Assembly (NCBI GenBank): GCA_000787465.1
Contig: JSYX01000428.1
Location: forward strand, 1 to 29,480
Direction of reading: 5' to 3'
From: Thermomucor indicae-seudaticae
Lineage: Eukaryota; Mucoromycota; Mucoromycetes; Mucorales; Lichtheimiaceae
Length of the DNA: 29,480 bases
Positions 1 to 11,515 of the stretch are shown here, one piece after another. The notes beneath the pieces are model-generated. The model ran no database searches. It worked only from the letters and a program-made list of their open reading frames with translations, and was not told the DNA's origin. How positions within the stretch are numbered: the first letter of the stretch is position 1; the number at the start of each line of letters is the position of its first letter. The position numbers and the translations under genes are program-made.

Positions 1-1375
1 CAAAAGATACGCGGTAAGCGCACTTCTGGCGGGCAAGTTAAGATACGTAAGACTTCAACCGGCTAATTCCCAGGACCGTAAGCAGAAACAAGCAGGCGAT
101 CACCAGAGTACAGGATGGAAGGAGAACGCATAACGCCAAGGAATATGGATCAAGCAGAGTGGGAGTTCGGTTGGAGAGGGAAGTCAAGACTCATGAAGGA
201 ATGCATCGGAAAGAGAGAAGTAGAGAAAGAGTGAAGATTGTGAAGAGAAGATGGATGTATGGGCCTTGAGAAATTCGGCTTTTTTATACCTTTTTCATCC
301 CCCTTATTTTATGTTTCTCCTGTCTTTTTTAGGGGCCGGGCTGGGGCGTTAGGGAGACCTTAATCTGGGGCATGCATGTGTATCTTAACGATCCCGCGGA
401 ACGCCCCCTGCTGCAGATGGTGTACCCTCCTTTGGATCCGTCGAAGCAGACGAAGTCACTCCTCATCATTCTCGAGGGCCATTGAGATTATATTCTTGAT
501 GCAGTCGTTCCTTCAATCTCACCAAAACAGGTTACTTCTTCGGCCGTAAGGACCCGTTTCTATTGATTTCGTTATAGATGAGAAAGTTTCTCTAAGCCTC
601 TTGTCTATTATGTGGTGATAATAAAAAATGTTTCACGACTGTCCAGTCTTGCTTCGCCCAGGATGGCAATCCATTCGCCAAGCGTTCAGACAGACGCGCT
701 TCCTTCACGTCACATCGTTTGCTGCACGAAAGTTCTTTCCTGGAAGTCGTCTGCTCGTCAGAAAATTGGTCTAACCTCAGGAAGAAACGGGTTTCCTATG
801 TTGAAAATGTGAATAAAACTCGTTGCAAACCTCCAGAAGTATGCATGTATAATTTTTTTAATTCATTTTTCAATTTATTCTCTGCCACTCATGGATAAAT
901 AAGTATCATAATGAGAATAACTAATAAAGACGCTTTGCGCTGAAGATTTTTGAAGAACAGCACGTTAGTCAATTGTTTCTCTGATGTATAAACAGTAGAT
1001 GCAGCATTACTCGCTGTGAACGAGTTGAGTTCGGATATGTAGAGCAGAACGTGCATGGAATCAGTAGTCAGCGAGCCTGACTGACTGTGACGTCATTTGA
1101 GACTAACTAGATCCTGTGCCTTTTTCCTGCCCAGGTGACAATCAGAAACGCTTACGTGGCAAAGTTTTTGACTTTTGCAAGACGAGTATTGCCCAGCCGA
1201 TAAAAGTATCCAGTTTGACTTTGGCGTAGCCGATTGAGAGCAACAGTCACCAACAGTCTGAGATATTGACTTACAACGAAAGCAAAAAGGTCTTAGTGGA
1301 TCGGCATAATAAAGAAACCGTAAAGTACTGCTTACATGATGCACCTGTCGTCTTCCTCGAGTGAAGGGTGGGCGA
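1..1375. other. Intergenic, no supported gene
   Basis: No open frame here shows recognisable motifs, convincing splice sites or protein-like composition. The sequence is mixed, with AT-rich stretches around 840-960. It may hold the 3' flank of the unknown minus-strand gene that follows. Confidence 0.6.
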
Positions 1376-2477
1376 TCAATCAGGCTTTGGATAAGGAAAA
1401 AGACCGCCCCCAGCAGCACCTTGCAAGGGCGAGAGCTTGGTTTGCGAGTGACGCCAACGCCAGATCTGGAAGGATCCAGCTTTGGCATCACCGCAAAGTC
1501 TGTGAAGCCGGGACCTGTATTCAGCGTTAGAATGTAAAAGCAAGCAGGGCGCAACAATATACCAACATCTGCAGTCTTTCGGAATATATCATGAAGTTTG
1601 GTATGAAACAGAGCCGATTCGAATCCACGATATGCTAACGGGGTGTGTAAATCCGAAAGGGCTCAGCCAAAAGCTCTCCAAGCACCCAATGCATGCAGAT
1701 CTTGAGTGGATACTTGAAGACAGAGAGATTTGTTGTTTTTCCGCCGCACCAGCAAAAAGAGTAGAACGCCGATACAGCAGATGAGAAGGACCCACAGGCA
1801 GAAGGACGAGAAAGTGCCAGCAAATCCTTGAGACATCGTCAAGCTTTGTCGCACCAATGTAGGAGAGTTTTGACATCGGCGCAACGAAGCCAAAAGAAGA
1901 AAAAGATTGAAACCCAAGAGATCATCAAAGGAGGAAAGCAATCTAGAAAACAAGAAAATTAGTGACTATGAAGGTAACCTACGGCGGGCTCGACGCACAT
2001 ACCTCGTAGGCTCCAAAGCAGTGCTCCGTACAAACGGACGAAATGGGATATTCGCCAGCATCGTCACCAAAGACTGACTTTTCGTACTCGGTCGTAATCG
2101 GATCGATCAGGGAACACTCAATCCAATTGCGACAGGGACCGTCAGAACGGACCTGAAGACACCAGATCTTTCTCGCAAAGTAGACAATGCGTCAAAGAGA
2201 GAAGGTACTCTAACCCACGGCATAAAGTCAAGCACCGGGATATTGAGTCGCACCGTCGTGAAAGATCCAATGTCAAGATCAAGCTTGGAATTGATCACAT
2301 GGGCATATGGTTCGTATCGTTCGTCTATTGCTTCCGCATATCGTTGCCGCATGCACCAGATATCCAATGCTGTTGTTGCTCCAGGAGAGAATGTCAATTG
2401 TAGAGGATCCCTCCTGGATACGATTGCAGGTGAATTCTTGTCTTGTACGACTGAGCAAAGATGAGAAGATAGCCGCA
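1376..2477 (-). CDS. Fragmentary multi-exon gene, unknown, possible membrane protein
   Basis: I do not recognise this protein. Two exons look real. One runs about 2477-2215, with a frame rich in aromatic and charged residues ending in DFMPW. After a 62-nt GT-AG intron a second runs 2152-2003, Cys-containing and ending FGAYE before GTATGT. Downstream (about 1850-1670) one frame encodes a strongly hydrophobic stretch followed by RRKNNK, like a single-pass membrane anchor with a stop-transfer signal. A last candidate exon (1514-1376, after AATACAG) could encode a cytoplasmic tail. The phases do not join cleanly: after the intron 2002-1943 the expected frame stops within a few codons. No start codon was found upstream of 2477. 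The locus may be a degenerate gene, or exons I could not resolve. Function is unassigned and the outer limits are approximate. Confidence 0.35.
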
Positions 2478-3242
2478 CTAATGGAATGTTCCACTAGCAA
2501 CCGTTCGAAAAAGTCTTGATCAAGAGTCTTTGTTGCAGGACACAGCCATGTATATCATATGCTTGGGTAACACATTGCAGGTTTGTTTGTTACAGACTGT
2601 GTCCTTTTCAAATGACGTATTCGTTGGAAGATCAAGACCCGATCAAGACAATGCCGCGCAGAAACCATGGAATTTGATTTTCTTGATTAAACCCGTTGAC
2701 CCGGCACCATACAGGATAATAGTTGGTTTTGAAGGCCCGGAAACTTTTTGTTTTTTAGCCAGAATCCTATTCCATTTCTAGAATTGCAGCGCATTTTGCG
2801 TGTACGTGCGTAATTTGTAACCATGGTTCTTGCGAAGACTTCATTTCCCTAATAGTAACCCTTCCGGACCGCTTGGTATAACCCCCCTAGGGCTCGCCGC
2901 AGCTGCCTTGATTTGAAAGCTACGACTGGGCCTTTTGTTGTCGTCTTGCGTGATTTTTATCTTTGTTGCCTTGGTTGTCGTTTTTTACTGACACAAGCCT
3001 TGCTTGAAGCTTGCTCAGCCCGAGTTCTTGGTTGGATGCCGTCTGTCAACGGTTCTAGCGGGGTTTATGGTCCAGGTGGGGCAACCCCCACCCGTACGAG
3101 CGGAGAACCGTTTGGCCAGCGCCATTGTCATCTGATATTTATAGACATATATTAACAATCTGCAAGAAAAAAACGAAATATGAGAGACAATAAATATTTA
3201 CCTTGTGGAGGGTGATGCAGCCGGACACCCAGTCTGCTTCAT
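2478..3242. other. Intergenic, nothing identified
   Basis: No supported coding exon. It lies between the unresolved minus-strand gene and the 3' end of the cyclin gene and may contain the promoter or first exon of the former. Confidence 0.55.
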
Positions 3243-5157
3243 TTATTGTCGTCGCGTCCGGGCGTCCAGCCACATCCTGACAATGGTCGCCGGCATGTTG
3301 CGATTCCCGTACAGGTGAGGATAGTAGTCTGGCTGCATGACAAAGCCTGCCAGGCTCTGTACAAGGCCCATGAGTCCTCCCCCGATACCCGGAGCGTTCT
3401 TGCAGCTCTCGCGTCTGTAATAAAGAAAGGAAGAGAAAAAAGTCAGATATTAATCCATAAGACATGCAGGAGGCGGGGAGAAAACTTACCCAGGTCTCGG
3501 GAAGAGGACGGTCATGTACAACGGACCTTGCCAACCAGACCGCGGCAGCAGCTATCTTCGAGGGCCGTTCAGGCATGAGGACTGGACATACCCTGGCCAC
3601 CTCCACAAGGAAATCGGACAACTTCTCGACGGGAACGTCCGTGTCCTGTTGCCAGAGGTAGCCCAGGTAGTCCGAGGCCGTGGGCCAGTTGTAGCGGTGG
3701 TCTAACGTGTCCATCATGTCAAACACCAGGCGCCACATGGCCTCATACCCCATGCCTGGCTGCTGGACGGCTCTGACACACTCGGCAAGTGGCGGGCCCC
3801 AGTCGTCGCGCATACTGGAGCCGATGAAGATGGCCGCCGCAGCCACTGCCTGGTATGTCAGCACGTCAGACGCGATCCTCCTCGTGGCCAGGTAGCGGTC
3901 GAAGATATACGCCGCGAGAAGGAAAGCCGCCTGGCTCTGGTGCAGCGAACCGCTGACAGACGACATCCAGTCGACGAGCATGGTACGCGCGGCGCCCCTG
4001 TTGCGGAGGGCAACAATGTCGCGCCACCCAATCAAGTGGTCCGTCTCGATCGCCTTGAGTGAGGCAATAAAGCTCGCCCAATCGTCGGGACCATCTTGGT
4101 GAGTCCATGGAACTGCACCTGAGCGTTCAACGGCCTCGGGATGCTCGGCAGAGCCGAGAGCTTCGGCGGCGTCGTCGCCGCCCCGACGAGAAACGGACGA
4201 AGACGGGCCAGCCGCACCAGAAGAACGAGACACCGAACCAGCGGGAGAGGGAGACACCGAACCAGCGGGAGGAGAAGACGCACCAGGGGAAAGAGGAAAA
4301 GCCGACCCAGACGAGACACCAGCGAGCACACCACCAGCGGACGCACCAAGACAGGACGCATCCCCAAAGGCGCCACCATGAGCACCAGAAACGCCACGAC
4401 GAGCATGAGCGCCGCGGACAACGCCAGAACCGAACGATACGCCACCGCGCACCGAGACCACATGATGAAGGACACACACAAACCGAACCTCCCCGACGGG
4501 AGAACGACCACCCGCAGAAGACGAAGCTTCACCACGACGGACGCGAGAAGCAAGAAGCGCACCACAGCGCAGGGGAGCAGCACCAGCCGACGACGAGCCA
4601 CCAGCTACGCCCGAGGACGAACCACAAGCAACGGGAACCGGGGCAACACCAGAGCCACCAGAAGAGGCGCCCAAGCGCTTTCTTGGCGACACGGGCCACT
4701 CAGCCGGAGCGGAACGTTTGACAGCAGAGGCCGCTTGGTTTTCGCGTGGACGTACTCGCTCCAGCCTTTCCCCACGAACAGAGGGTACTCGGCCTTCGCT
4801 TTCCGGTCCAGAGGCTACTGGCACAGGAGCTTGCGCAAAGAACCTGACCACCGGAGAGGGCAAACTGCGACCAAGAGAGCCGGAGCATCTCTGGCGCTTA
4901 CCAGCGCCATGCTTCACGTCAAAAGGCCAGTCGCGCTTGACACCTGCAGCGACGGCGGAAGCAGAGGGCGTGGACGAGGCAACGCGCGGAAGACCAGGCG
5001 ACGTGCCGAAAGAAGCGGGCAAACCTACGAGAGGCGCCGAAGACGAACACACGAAGCGACGAGAATGGCCCGAAGGCAAAGAAGCAGAAGCACGAGAAGT
5101 AACAGCGGCAGAGCGCAAAGAAGCAGAAGAAGACGAGGCAGAGGTCATACTGGACAT
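3243..5157 (-). CDS. B-type-like cyclin with long low-complexity N-terminus
   Basis: Cyclins bind and activate cyclin-dependent kinases. Exon 1 (5157-3490, 556 codons) starts MSSMTSAS. About 350 residues follow that are rich in Ser, Gly, Ala, Val and Arg, with no recognisable domain. A cyclin N-terminal box comes next: RTMLVDWMSSVSG matches the mitotic cyclin R-x-I-L-V-D-W-L signature, followed by LLAAYIFDRYLATR, matching the L-A-x-x-Y-x-D-R-F-L helix. A conserved-looking cyclin C-terminal part ends the exon. A GTAAGT donor at 3489 opens a short intron. Using the AG at 3409-3408, exon 2 (3407-3243) encodes a tail containing YPHLYGNRNMP and ends TAA, giving 610 aa. The more standard TTACAG at 3415 instead gives a low-complexity tail running to about 3139. 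The gene is far more GC-rich than its surroundings, and residues 266-327 are encoded without adenine. No CDK partner or cell-cycle phase can be assigned. Confidence 0.75.
4176..4360. other. 185-nt stretch without T on + strand
   Basis: The plus strand has no T from 4176 to 4360, and only about a dozen T from 4176 to 4678. The coding (minus) strand of the cyclin gene is therefore adenine-free here. The stretch contains a tandem copy of GACACCGAACCAGCGGGAG near 4229 and 4251, encoding a repeated Ser-Pro-Ala-Gly-Ser-Val motif. Because every stop codon contains T, all plus-strand frames are automatically open, which explains the long antisense ORFs. Confidence 0.9.
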
Positions 5158-7490
5158 GCAGAGAGTACGATAAGAAGTCAGTGTGAAGAAGAAAAGAAGA
5201 AAACAAAAAATTTTTTTCTCTGTTATGGGGATGGAGGTCCCGAGCCAATTTTCCTTTGTATCACTCTCGGGATGAACCCTCCCAATTTGTAAAGATCACA
5301 TTCGTGGGCTGATTGTTGGAGACAGTTACGTTGGGACGTTTTTATTTTATGCTGCTGCTTGGAATGTGATGGAAAAGTCTGCTAACAAAAGCTAAAGAAG
5401 TATTTTTGGGACGAAACGGTCTCCAAGCTTTTTTTTGATTGGTGTGAGACACTGTCAAAATTTTTTTGCGCGATGCCTGCAACAGGCCCATAGCTTGAAA
5501 ATCATCGCTACGGGAAAAATATTATGTTTCTCCATCAACATATGGGAATAAAGGGTCTCTGTTAAGCAAGTTTCTTGAACTGCCTGTGTGTGAAGTGTTG
5601 AAATTCAGAGGCGACTGCCAAAGAAAGGGTTAAAATTATGTTAATTAGCGCTTGATGCCAGGATAGGAAAGCAAAAGCCGAAGGAAGAGATACGTCCGTC
5701 CAAAAGAAAGGAGTCTAGAACGTCTGGAAAGAAAGAGCATCAAATTCACAGCAAACGGGACAAGGTTCAGCTCGAACAGAAAGATGGGACAAAGAGGCAA
5801 GATCGAGCTAAGCAATGAAATTAATATAGAACTCAAAGACAGTATGGTATTAGCAATAAATTTGGGGCAGAGCTCCTAAAGAATTGAACGGAACTTGACT
5901 TTGTGACGATAAGGCTCATAGGCTGAGGGTGATGGAACAAGTTCGATAGTCCGTTCACTAGCGCAGATGACTCGAGTGTTTCCTTGAGTTGTTCATGTCA
6001 TGATGGCCACCACAAACATTTTTTGGTGCCATTTTTGTGCAGAAGATGCTTCTTTCTTTGTGTAAGCTTATTTCCATAGACCGCCTAATGAGACTTTCAG
6101 CGTGCAAAAGCTTCACCTCATGAGCGCAAAGTGGCTTCACGAGGCAACGCGGTATTGGGATCAAGAGTAAGCGCAAAACGGTATGAGAGCCAAGCGCCTG
6201 GAATATCACTTATAACCGTAAAATGCAACAAAAATCCAGTATTACATTACACGTTGCTTAACATAGCAAGCCCGCGGTAACACACATAATAATTAAAGCA
6301 GCTACCGGGTAAATGGATGGAAAAAGTATGTAAGATATAGTGATTACGCACTAGGAGTGAAACTGAAGCTCACAAGAGGCAAAATCATGTGCATTGCAAA
6401 TACAGCACAGATCTTTTAGAAACAGATATACAAACTTACATGTCGTCCAGATGTTGCTTATATTGAAGTGTAACAGTATGTTTATATGGAGTCTTTGCGT
6501 AGTCTGCAGTGTATTATTCAGAAAGCGATACATGTACTCAATGGCTAAAGCTACCCCAGGTGTCTCGCAGAAGCTCTCGGCTGCTTGCCTACCGGTCGCA
6601 AGTGTCAAGAGCAACAAACGGCACGCACCACTTAGTTTGCGGGACCCTAACTATGGAGGCAACCTCTGTATACCATGCTCTGGCAAGACTGTTTGAAAAA
6701 CAAAGCCGCAAGCGATCACGCAGTGGTTGCTGTATGTAGAAAAGTGTAGGAAGCGCAATTGCTAGATTGCATCATTCGATTCGCTTGCATATGCTTGTTG
6801 AAAAGAACGATGCAAATGCTGAGCCCGATGAAGGAAAGCTGCATACGTCAGAAGGCGATTTCAAACACCGACAAATAGGTCAAGGCAAGTGGTAGTCGCA
6901 TGCTTATCTCCATAACCAAAATCCGGCTGAAGAAAGCGAAGCTGGTAAGGTATGGATGTCAGGACAAGGTCTTCATCTGCACAGACCTTGTGCGAGATTT
7001 CTGTAATTTGCATTAATCATGACTGATTTACATTGCATTATGCTTCGTATAGTTATTATTCGGTTTGCGTTAGGCATAAGCATTGCGTACTTGTCTGGCT
7101 GCAACTTTCGAGTACAATAGCGCTCATCTTGGAAACATTGACGCAGAGTTCAGTACAAAAGTTTGTAAACTCAAAAAAAAGACCAAAAAAGGAACGGCGT
7201 GCCGCGACACGGAAAAAAGTCAGGAGCTGAGCTGTCACCGATATCGGACTGTGTCCAACTGCATAAGCAGCAAGAAAAAAAAACGACGCACAGACAGTGG
7301 AAACAGCCGATTCCGTCAATCGATTCAATTACAAGCAATCGCAGTGGTTAGCTTAACTTTTGGAAACCTGTGGCCTTCTAATACGTCCTCTGGCCTTTTG
7401 CAATTCTTTTACCTTGTCTCGATTGCATTACATCTACAGCATTCGACACGAAACCTTACTGGCACTTTGCTTTAAGCTGTTGGAAGGGCA
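5158..7490. other. Intergenic, 2.3 kb, no supported gene
   Basis: Only short, motif-free open frames occur on either strand. The stretch presumably includes the promoter of the cyclin gene (leftward) and of the Cdh1 gene (rightward). A-rich runs occur around 7170-7290. I see no tRNA, repeat array or mobile element. Confidence 0.55.
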
Positions 7491-9371
7491 ATGAGCAACC
7501 CGTACAAACTGAAATTACGTTCAGCAGCGCGAGCGAAAGCGGAGGAGGAGCGTTTGCGGCAACAAGCACAGGTGAATTCCCCCAGTGCGGATGGTTCGAA
7601 CGAACAGACGCATGATTCAACACTGTTACCGAGCCCACAAACGCCACCAATGCCCGATTTACCTGTGGAAGAAAGCGACGACGAGGAGGAGGACGATGGC
7701 AATTTGAGACATGGTCAAAACGAGCTTATGGGCCTTGAAGCCCTCTTTCCGCCGTCTCCGTATGGTCGCAGGAAACATCAACTGCAAGGCGACAGGTAAG
7801 AACATTAGATTGGGAATACGAAACTCTGAAATGCTTACTTGGACGCCAAGAGCCATTCCTTCGCGAGATAGTGACTTTGCACGAAACTTTCATCTGATGG
7901 AGGGACCTTCAAGTAGCTCAAGGAATCCTTATATTGATCCAGATTATCACACAGAAAGTCGTATGTCGCAATTGATATCCCCCTATACGTATATATATGT
8001 GCCTTAGTAACAGTTCTTTTCAGATAACCATTATCGAAGATTAAGCGCATACTACCGTGCAGAATTATTGGGTGATACCACAGCAGCGGATGACTTCACA
8101 TCATCAGAGTCCTCAAGTCGGACGCCTCAGCGTGTTTTTAGCTACAGTCGTGGGCATAGAGAACGCTCGCCGCATCGTCCACATGGTTACGACACACCGA
8201 CGCGTATATCTTACCAAACGTCACCCATCAGTGAAGCAGGTCTCCGGATACTTGCAGCACATCAAAATCCACCGAGACGTATCAGCCGTACAGCTATCAA
8301 GATTCTTGATGCACCTGAGCTTCAAGTGAGTGAATCTCATTTCGGAAAGGGCTTCTCTGCATCTTTTAACTTTACTTTACCAGGATGACTTCTATCTTAA
8401 TCTTGTAGACTGGGGGGCGAATGATTGTTTAGCAGTGGGGCTTGGAACTTGCGTATATTTATGGAATGCAAATACCAGCAACGTAACAAAGCTTTGCGAT
8501 CTTGTAAACGACTCGATAACATCTGTTGGCTGGGCACAGTACGGTTCTCATCTTGCTATCGGTACGAACAAAGGACATGTATTACTGTATGACACCGAGG
8601 TATCTCGGAGAGTCCGCACATGGACAGGTCATACAGGTCGGTCAGGTAAGTGTGTAAACTTTCCGATTATAGTTTAGCACCGACCTAAGGTGAACTTGCA
8701 AAGGGTCTCTCGCATGGAGCTCGAATATCTTGTCTTCCGGTAGCCGCGACCACCGGATATTGCATCGGGATGTTCGGTCTCCACAGCAGTATTTTCGTGA
8801 GTTGACCAGGCATATGCAAGAAGTCTGTGGCTTGAAATGGAACCGAGAAGGAACTATGCTTGCCTCCGGAGGGAACGACAATAACTTGCTTGTTTGGGAT
8901 GGACACCAGGATCGACTCTTGTGGAAATTCTCCAGACATACAGCAGCTGTCAAGGCGATTGCATGGAGCCCGCGGGAGCGTGGCGCACTCGTAAGCGGTG
9001 GAGGAACAGCAGACAAAACCATAAAATACTGGAACGCGCTTTCCGGACGGATGGAGTTGTCGTATGAAACAGGGTCCCAGGTCTGTAACCTGATATGGTC
9101 CAAGCGGACTGACGAGGTGGTTTCGACACATGGCTACGCCAGCAATTCAGACAGTTCGTCGAATCAGGTCATTGTATGGAAAGCGAAGACAGCCCAGCGT
9201 GTCGCTACGTTGACAGGCCACTCCAGCAGGGTTTTATACATGTCGATGAATCGAGATGGAAGTACAATTGTTACTGGTGCTGGTGACGAGACGCTACGAT
9301 TTTGGGACATATTTTCTTCGGTTGAGCCTCGTCGACGGGAACCAGAAAATCGCGTGCAAAATTTGAGATAA
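7491..9371 (+). CDS. CDH1: Cdh1/fizzy-related APC/C activator (WD40)
   Basis: Substrate adaptor and activator of the anaphase-promoting complex, which ubiquitinates mitotic cyclins and other targets in late mitosis and G1. Five exons keep one frame: 7491-7795, 7851-7960, 8024-8325, 8384-8645 and 8704-9371 (548 aa). The N-terminus is basic then acidic. A C-box-like GDRAIPSRDSDF spans the first junction. The hallmark LDAPELQDDFYLNLVDW precedes seven WD40 repeats, including GLGTCVYLW, SSGSRDHRILHRD, EVCGLKW, ASGGNDNNLLVWD, GSQVCNL, STHGY and VTGAGDETLRFWD, all typical of Cdh1 rather than Cdc20. The C-terminus ends NLR, close to the IR tail that docks on APC/C TPR subunits. The canonical aromatic residue of the C-box (DRFIPxR) is Ala here. 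Introns are 55-63 nt; two end in AAG. A meiotic paralogue (Ama1/Mfr1 type) is the main alternative. Confidence 0.95.
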
Positions 9372-9935
9372 CTCCTTCACCGTCCAAGATATACGTCACC
9401 CCTTTCCTACTGACATATGTTTTCCCCTCTAGCCAAGATACCACTTCTCTCTTTCCCTTATGTGTAAATTCTTTTGTCTTGTGTTCAGCTTTTCTTTTTC
9501 TTTTTTGATCTTTTGCACTCATTTAGCAGTCCACAACGGATCATACCTGTTTATTGATATCCAAACACTCGTGAAAGTAAAGCAAACGGACTGCTGCAGA
9601 CCTTTTGCAAGAAGACTTGGCTTTTTTACTGGCTTTAACGCGATTTTGCGTTGAGGGTGATACTGGTTGATGTTGTTTGTCTTAATTGAGATTAAAGTGA
9701 TCTAAGCGACAAGAGATAATTGTGTCTTTGCGATACAGTAAATAAGGCTCATGGTTAAGCACTTTGCCGCAGCATGTCAAGCAATTCAACTGCACAGTTA
9801 TCGGACAGGGTAGCAGTTGTTTGATCTCGGTCGTAATAACGTTACGCGTATGGCTGATATTAACGAGTCTTTATTGCCATGGTATATGTGTACATGTTAA
9901 GTGCAGTAAATGTAATATATAACATAATTACAACT
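9372..9935. other. Convergent 3' intergenic region
   Basis: Shared 3' flank of the Cdh1 (+) and GPATCH4-like (-) genes. A lysine-rich open frame on the minus strand (9522-9271) overlaps the Cdh1 3' end but has no recognisable motif and is not called. Confidence 0.6.
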
Positions 9936-11001
9936 CTATTCAAGATTTACCTCTTTCTTATGTTTCTTGTGCTTTTCTTTCTTTTTCTTTTTCTTTTTAT
10001 CCTTTTCTTTTTTCTGCTTCTTGTGTTTTTTCTCCTTCTTGGCTTTCTTCTTTGGTTTTTCTGATGAATCGTCGTTCGCTCTCTCCCGCTTTTCTCCTGC
10101 ATTCGTGGCCTCATGTCGCATTGACAGAAATTCTGGCATCACTCGAGCATATTTTCCCTTCGGCTCCACTAAGCCTCGGCCACCTTTACGCGCCGTTCTT
10201 CCTTCGCATAGAGCAAACAGTTCTGCGTCCGTCATTTTCATCGAATAGTCTCGTTCTTCTTCTTCTTCCTCATCTTCGGACGTAGCGGTCGTGGTATTAT
10301 TATTCGATGACGATGGCGCTGGTGAACTGCTTTCAGAGCTGGTCAAGAAAGGGCAAAAAAAAATAAGAAAGGGAGAGCATAGGATCTGCGACTAGAATGG
10401 AATAATAGAAAGCACGTACGGATTCAGGGACCCTGTTGAGCTTTTAACGAATGCGCTGTAGAGCGAGGTTCGTGCAATCGTCTGCGCTAGAGTCGAATGG
10501 ACAGCTCGTACTTCGTCCACTAGATTGTTGCGGTCCTCTGCAACGGCTGCCATAGTGGATGGTGCTTCATCGCTCGTCTTTTGCTTTTTGGCAGGTCGCT
10601 GTGTGCTTAATATGCCAGTCTTAGTCCTCTGTTCATTGCCTTTTTTGGTCGTTGCGATTTTGATCTGATCAATGTAAGTTCCATGTTGTACCGAAATGTT
10701 TGTTGCATTCAACTCACTTCGCCTTCGTCCTTCTTTACAGTAACAGAACTGGCACTCTTGTTATACAAGTGATCCCACCAAGCGAATTCCCAATCCTGAC
10801 TGTTGCTTCCGATACCCTTTTTATCGTTCTTGACGGTTACAGCAATGTGCTTTGTGTTGCCATGTTTGTGTTTGCCCAAGCCTTCACCTCTAGAAGGCAA
10901 TAAGCATCTTTCCTATATTTGACTCTATGCTTTCCATACTTTTGCCAGCCGTATTTTTCTAGCTGCCCTTTTGCGAATGAATCGTTCCAGTTATCGAGCA
11001 T
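9936..11001 (-). CDS. GPATCH4: GPATCH4-like G-patch protein
   Basis: G-patch proteins bind RNA and activate DEAH-box helicases; GPATCH4 is nucleolar and linked to ribosome and snRNA maturation. Four exons join in frame: 11001-10940, 10889-10718, 10664-10420 and 10338-9936 (293 aa). The G-patch is at residues 8-45 (FAKGQLEKYGWQKGEGLGK, then HGNTKHIAV). Next comes the GPATCH4-specific block WEFAWWDHLYNKSASSV. Near the middle of the C-terminal half is DAELFALCEGRTARKGGRG, matching the conserved E-G-R-T-A element of GPATCH4. An acidic Glu-rich run precedes it and a long Lys-rich tail ends the protein, as in nucleolar homologues. Introns are 50, 53 and 81 nt. The start at 11001 is the first ATG giving an intact G-patch. 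PINX1/Pxr1 is less likely because that family lacks the W-W-x-x-x-x-N-K block. Confidence 0.9.
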
Positions 11002-11515
11002 CGTCAAGTTTTTGGGCCGAGATCACGGAAAAGGAACAAGTATGAAGGGTGGCTTGGTCGTACCTGGAAATGCTGCGGATGGTCACGTTGTACACAGTAC
11101 TGCACAATGCAAAATGATTAATTGCTATCGTGCGAAAAAAAAATGCATTGGAAGATAATGAATTTCTGACACTATTCGTCTTAAACCTTCTGACGGTGAT
11201 CCTCGTATCAAACGCTTTCCAGGAAATGCAGTCGATCCTTAAAATGATCAACCAAAACGATGTGAATGAACTTAATATCCTTCCAACTACGATCATAAGC
11301 GTAGCGCAAAGACACATGCGAATGCTCAGGGAAATCCGGTATCGCTATTCCTGTCTCGAAAGCGTACCTGAGCGCTTAAACCAAAGCAATACCATATCGA
11401 TTAAGACCTGCTTCGTGAACCCTCAACTGAGACCATCCCCTTGCTCATTATGACCCCAAAAGCAACTCTCACAATTAGCTGACGGCTGGTAGTTGTTTGC
11501 AAAATGACGGTATTT
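11002..11515. other. Upstream region of GPATCH4-like gene
   Basis: Gap between the GPATCH4-like start and the LSM12 stop, both on the minus strand. It presumably holds the GPATCH4-like promoter. No coding motif, TATA-like box or repeat stands out. Confidence 0.5.

Noticed and set aside
1613..1623. GATTCGAATCC as a tRNA B-box
   Set aside because: No cloverleaf can be drawn in either direction.
4107..5292. Long plus-strand open frames (204 and 383 codons) antisense to the cyclin
   Set aside because: They are open because the plus strand is almost free of T, hence of stop codons. Their Arg/Thr/Lys-rich sequence has no motif.
9271..9522. Minus-strand ORF of 83 codons overlapping the Cdh1 3' end
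   Set aside because: Lysine-rich N-terminus from an A/T-rich 3' UTR and the remainder antisense to WD40 coding sequence; no domain or splice partner.
9967..10285. Plus-strand ORFs rich in Phe and Ser
   Set aside because: Shadows of the Lys/Glu-rich GPATCH4-like tail on the other strand.
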